Shown here: piece by piece, positions 62,740 through 64,000 of the stretch
Layout: each line of letters opens with the position of its first letter
How positions within the stretch are numbered: the first letter of the stretch is position 1
Translations under genes and position numbers: made by a program
The notes under the pieces: generated by a model
The model's input: only the letters and a program-made list of their open reading frames with translations
Database searches by the model: none
Told to the model about the DNA's origin: nothing
Assembly (NCBI GenBank): GCA_013398055.1
Contig: VZRS01007510.1
Location: forward strand, 185,669-249,668
DNA from: Ifrita kowaldi
Lineage: Eukaryota; Chordata; Aves; Passeriformes; Cinclosomatidae
Direction of reading: 5' to 3'
Length of the DNA stretch: 64,000 nucleotides

Positions 62740-64000
62740 CTGCCCTCACCTCACCCCTCGGCGCGAGGCGGTTATATTTAGGTACCGCCACGGTCTGCGG
62801 TGCCGCGGCCCCCTCGGGCACGGCGCAGAATGCAGATTTTCCAGACAACAGACCACAACAGCTCCGTCAAAACCATTAGAGGCTGCGGCGCCCAGGCCTG
62901 TGCACAGATGTTTTGATTCCCACTCTCCTGCCACGACAGCCTTCGACAGCCCCATCGCTGCCGCCATGCGCTGGACACCCAGCCTGCGTTTTGGCTGTCG
63001 AGGAGGGAGGCAGGGGGAGCCCCGCTCCCCAGAGAGGAGCTCCGCTCTTTGGTCTCCCCCTGCATCTCCCCAGGGACGGGCAGCCTCCCCTAGGGCTCCC
63101 AGACGGCGTGGGGGACGACCCACCATGAGGAAACAGGAGCAGCGCAGCGGGGACAGCCCCCACAGGCACCTGCTGTGGCCCCGGGGGCCTCTCCCAGGCC
63201 GAAGCCCGCACAGACATCAGCTGCACGAGCCTGCAAGTGGCACAGGGGTCCGGCATGCGCTGGGCCAGGGGAACCTGTCGTGACCCAGCTTTGTTCACAG
63301 CCCACTTCTCCTGCCAGCCGGACGCACCCACTGGTACATGGCCCCCAAAGCCACACAAAGGCCAAGCCTTGGCCGTGCTCTGGTGAAGGGATGCAGGAGC
63401 CGTGAAACACTCAACCTCTCCCGAGCCTGTCCCTCCGCAGCGCAAACACACCTCCAGCCCCGGCAGGGCCGGCGCGCGCCGCCACCAGCACCCACAGAAG
63501 ATGGTTGCCGAAAACTCTCCCACCGCAGACGAGAAAGCGACACTGGCAGGGAAATGCTCCCACGAGGGATTGAGCCCCCACAGAACAGAGCACGGCATGT
63601 GAATAAAGTTGATGTAAAAGCCACTAATCCTTTTTCTGCTTCTCCGTGCAACATTTTTTTTATTATTATTACTGTTATTTTGGAAAGCGGAAGGAGATGT
63701 TAACAGGGAGGCTGACGCAGCCAGCTGTGTGTCCATCAGTTTGGGATTCAGCGATTCCTGCTGAAACCGTTCAACCACTGGCCAGGCCCAAAGCAAATCT
63801 GCCGCTCCTGGCCTCTAGCACGACACCGACAGCAACCGGGGCGGGGGTCAAAGCAGAGAGATGAAAGAGGGACACACGCCTCTGCTTTTGTCAGAGCGGC
63901 CACCGCCGGGCCCCAGTGTGACAGCGGCCATGACAAGCCCAGCCGATAGTGCCAGGCACACGGGGCCGCCCGCGCCGCCTTGGCCCGCCAAGCAGCACCT
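62740..64000. promoter_or_regulatory. CpG-rich right end of the window, possible promoter-proximal region
   Basis: CpG density rises at 62745-62830 and stays patchily high, peaking again at 63880-64000 (CCGCCGGGCCC, GGCCGCCCGCGCCGCC). ZFHX3 begins with a non-coding exon upstream of exon 2, and its promoter lies in a CpG island in mammals (recalled). The compact avian intron makes it plausible that exon 1 is here or just beyond. No splice donor could be assigned with confidence. Confidence 0.35.

Larger units (their letters stand above)
25531..64000 (-). other. ZFHX3 intron 1, and possibly the approach to the first exon (partial)
   Basis: Everything right of the exon 2 acceptor is non-coding as far as I can see. 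It contains three CR1 tails (29662-29715, 31009-31225, 42941-43165), homeodomain-site clusters (27600-27850, 29055-29160), AT-rich candidate elements at 33725-33930, 34735-34890, 39595-39860, 48120-48260 and 52110-52410, and a G-run segment at 51531-51590. It ends in CpG-rich sequence from 62740. In the remaining stretches (25560-27600, 31230-33720, 34890-39590, 41000-42940, 43170-48110, 48260-51530 and 52410-62740) I see nothing beyond small repeats and chance open frames. No first exon could be fixed, because it has no coding signature. Confidence 0.8.

Noticed and set aside
62876..63796. 306-codon minus-strand open frame at the CpG-rich end
   Set aside because: Stop-poor because of high GC. 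Composition is mixed, with no domain or family signature, and other frames here are open too.
1..64000. CRISPR arrays, operons, phage or bacterial genes, rRNA, tRNA genes
   Set aside because: No spaced direct repeats, ribosome-binding-site-led gene series or RNA-gene signatures were seen. The sequence is intron-dominated vertebrate DNA.

Overview
The window is vertebrate nuclear DNA, most likely from a bird. It carries one recognisable gene, on the minus strand: the 5' half of the ZFHX3 (ATBF1) zinc-finger/homeobox transcription factor. Two exons are certain. Exon 2 (22787-25530) holds the start codon at 25484 and encodes residues 1-899 plus one base of codon 900. Exon 3 (20337-20833) completes codon 900 and runs to residue 1065. 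Their junction restores the known family sequence around Leu-Val-Gly-Gly-Glu-Ile-Pro, with GT-AG splice sites and a phase-1 intron. The later exons, with the remaining zinc fingers and all four homeodomains, lie left of base 1. The bird assignment rests on three 5'-truncated CR1-type LINE tails, the compact introns and the strong protein match to ZFHX3. The CR1 wording at 42941-43165 suggests a neoavian or songbird lineage (recalled, not searched).

Layout in + coordinates. 1-20336 is part of intron 3. It contains a short GC/CpG-rich island (8060-8375), several AT-rich stretches that look like conserved non-coding elements, a TATA-containing duplicated segment that may be a decayed solo LTR (12150-12850), a 25-bp tandem repeat, and a polypyrimidine run. 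20337-20833 is exon 3, 20834-22786 is intron 2, and 22787-25530 is exon 2. 25531-64000 is at least 38.5 kb of intron 1 or upstream sequence, with CR1 remnants, homeodomain-site clusters, a G-quadruplex-type run, and a CpG-rich right end (62740-64000) that could be approaching the first exon or promoter.

The encoded N-terminal part is a nuclear DNA- or protein-binding module: C2H2 zinc fingers separated by an acidic Glu run and a poly-Ala run. The 5' leader in exon 2 carries a short upstream ORF that overlaps the main start codon. Exon 3 carries the internal Met used, as I recall from human, by a shorter isoform. Most other open frames are by-products of GC-rich sequence or run antisense to exon 2. 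I see no second protein gene, tRNA, rRNA, CRISPR array, prokaryotic feature or intact mobile element, and nothing that amounts to a new biological system. The main leads are regulatory: the overlapping uORF, the orphan CpG island, the TAAT-palindrome clusters and the TATA/duplication segment.
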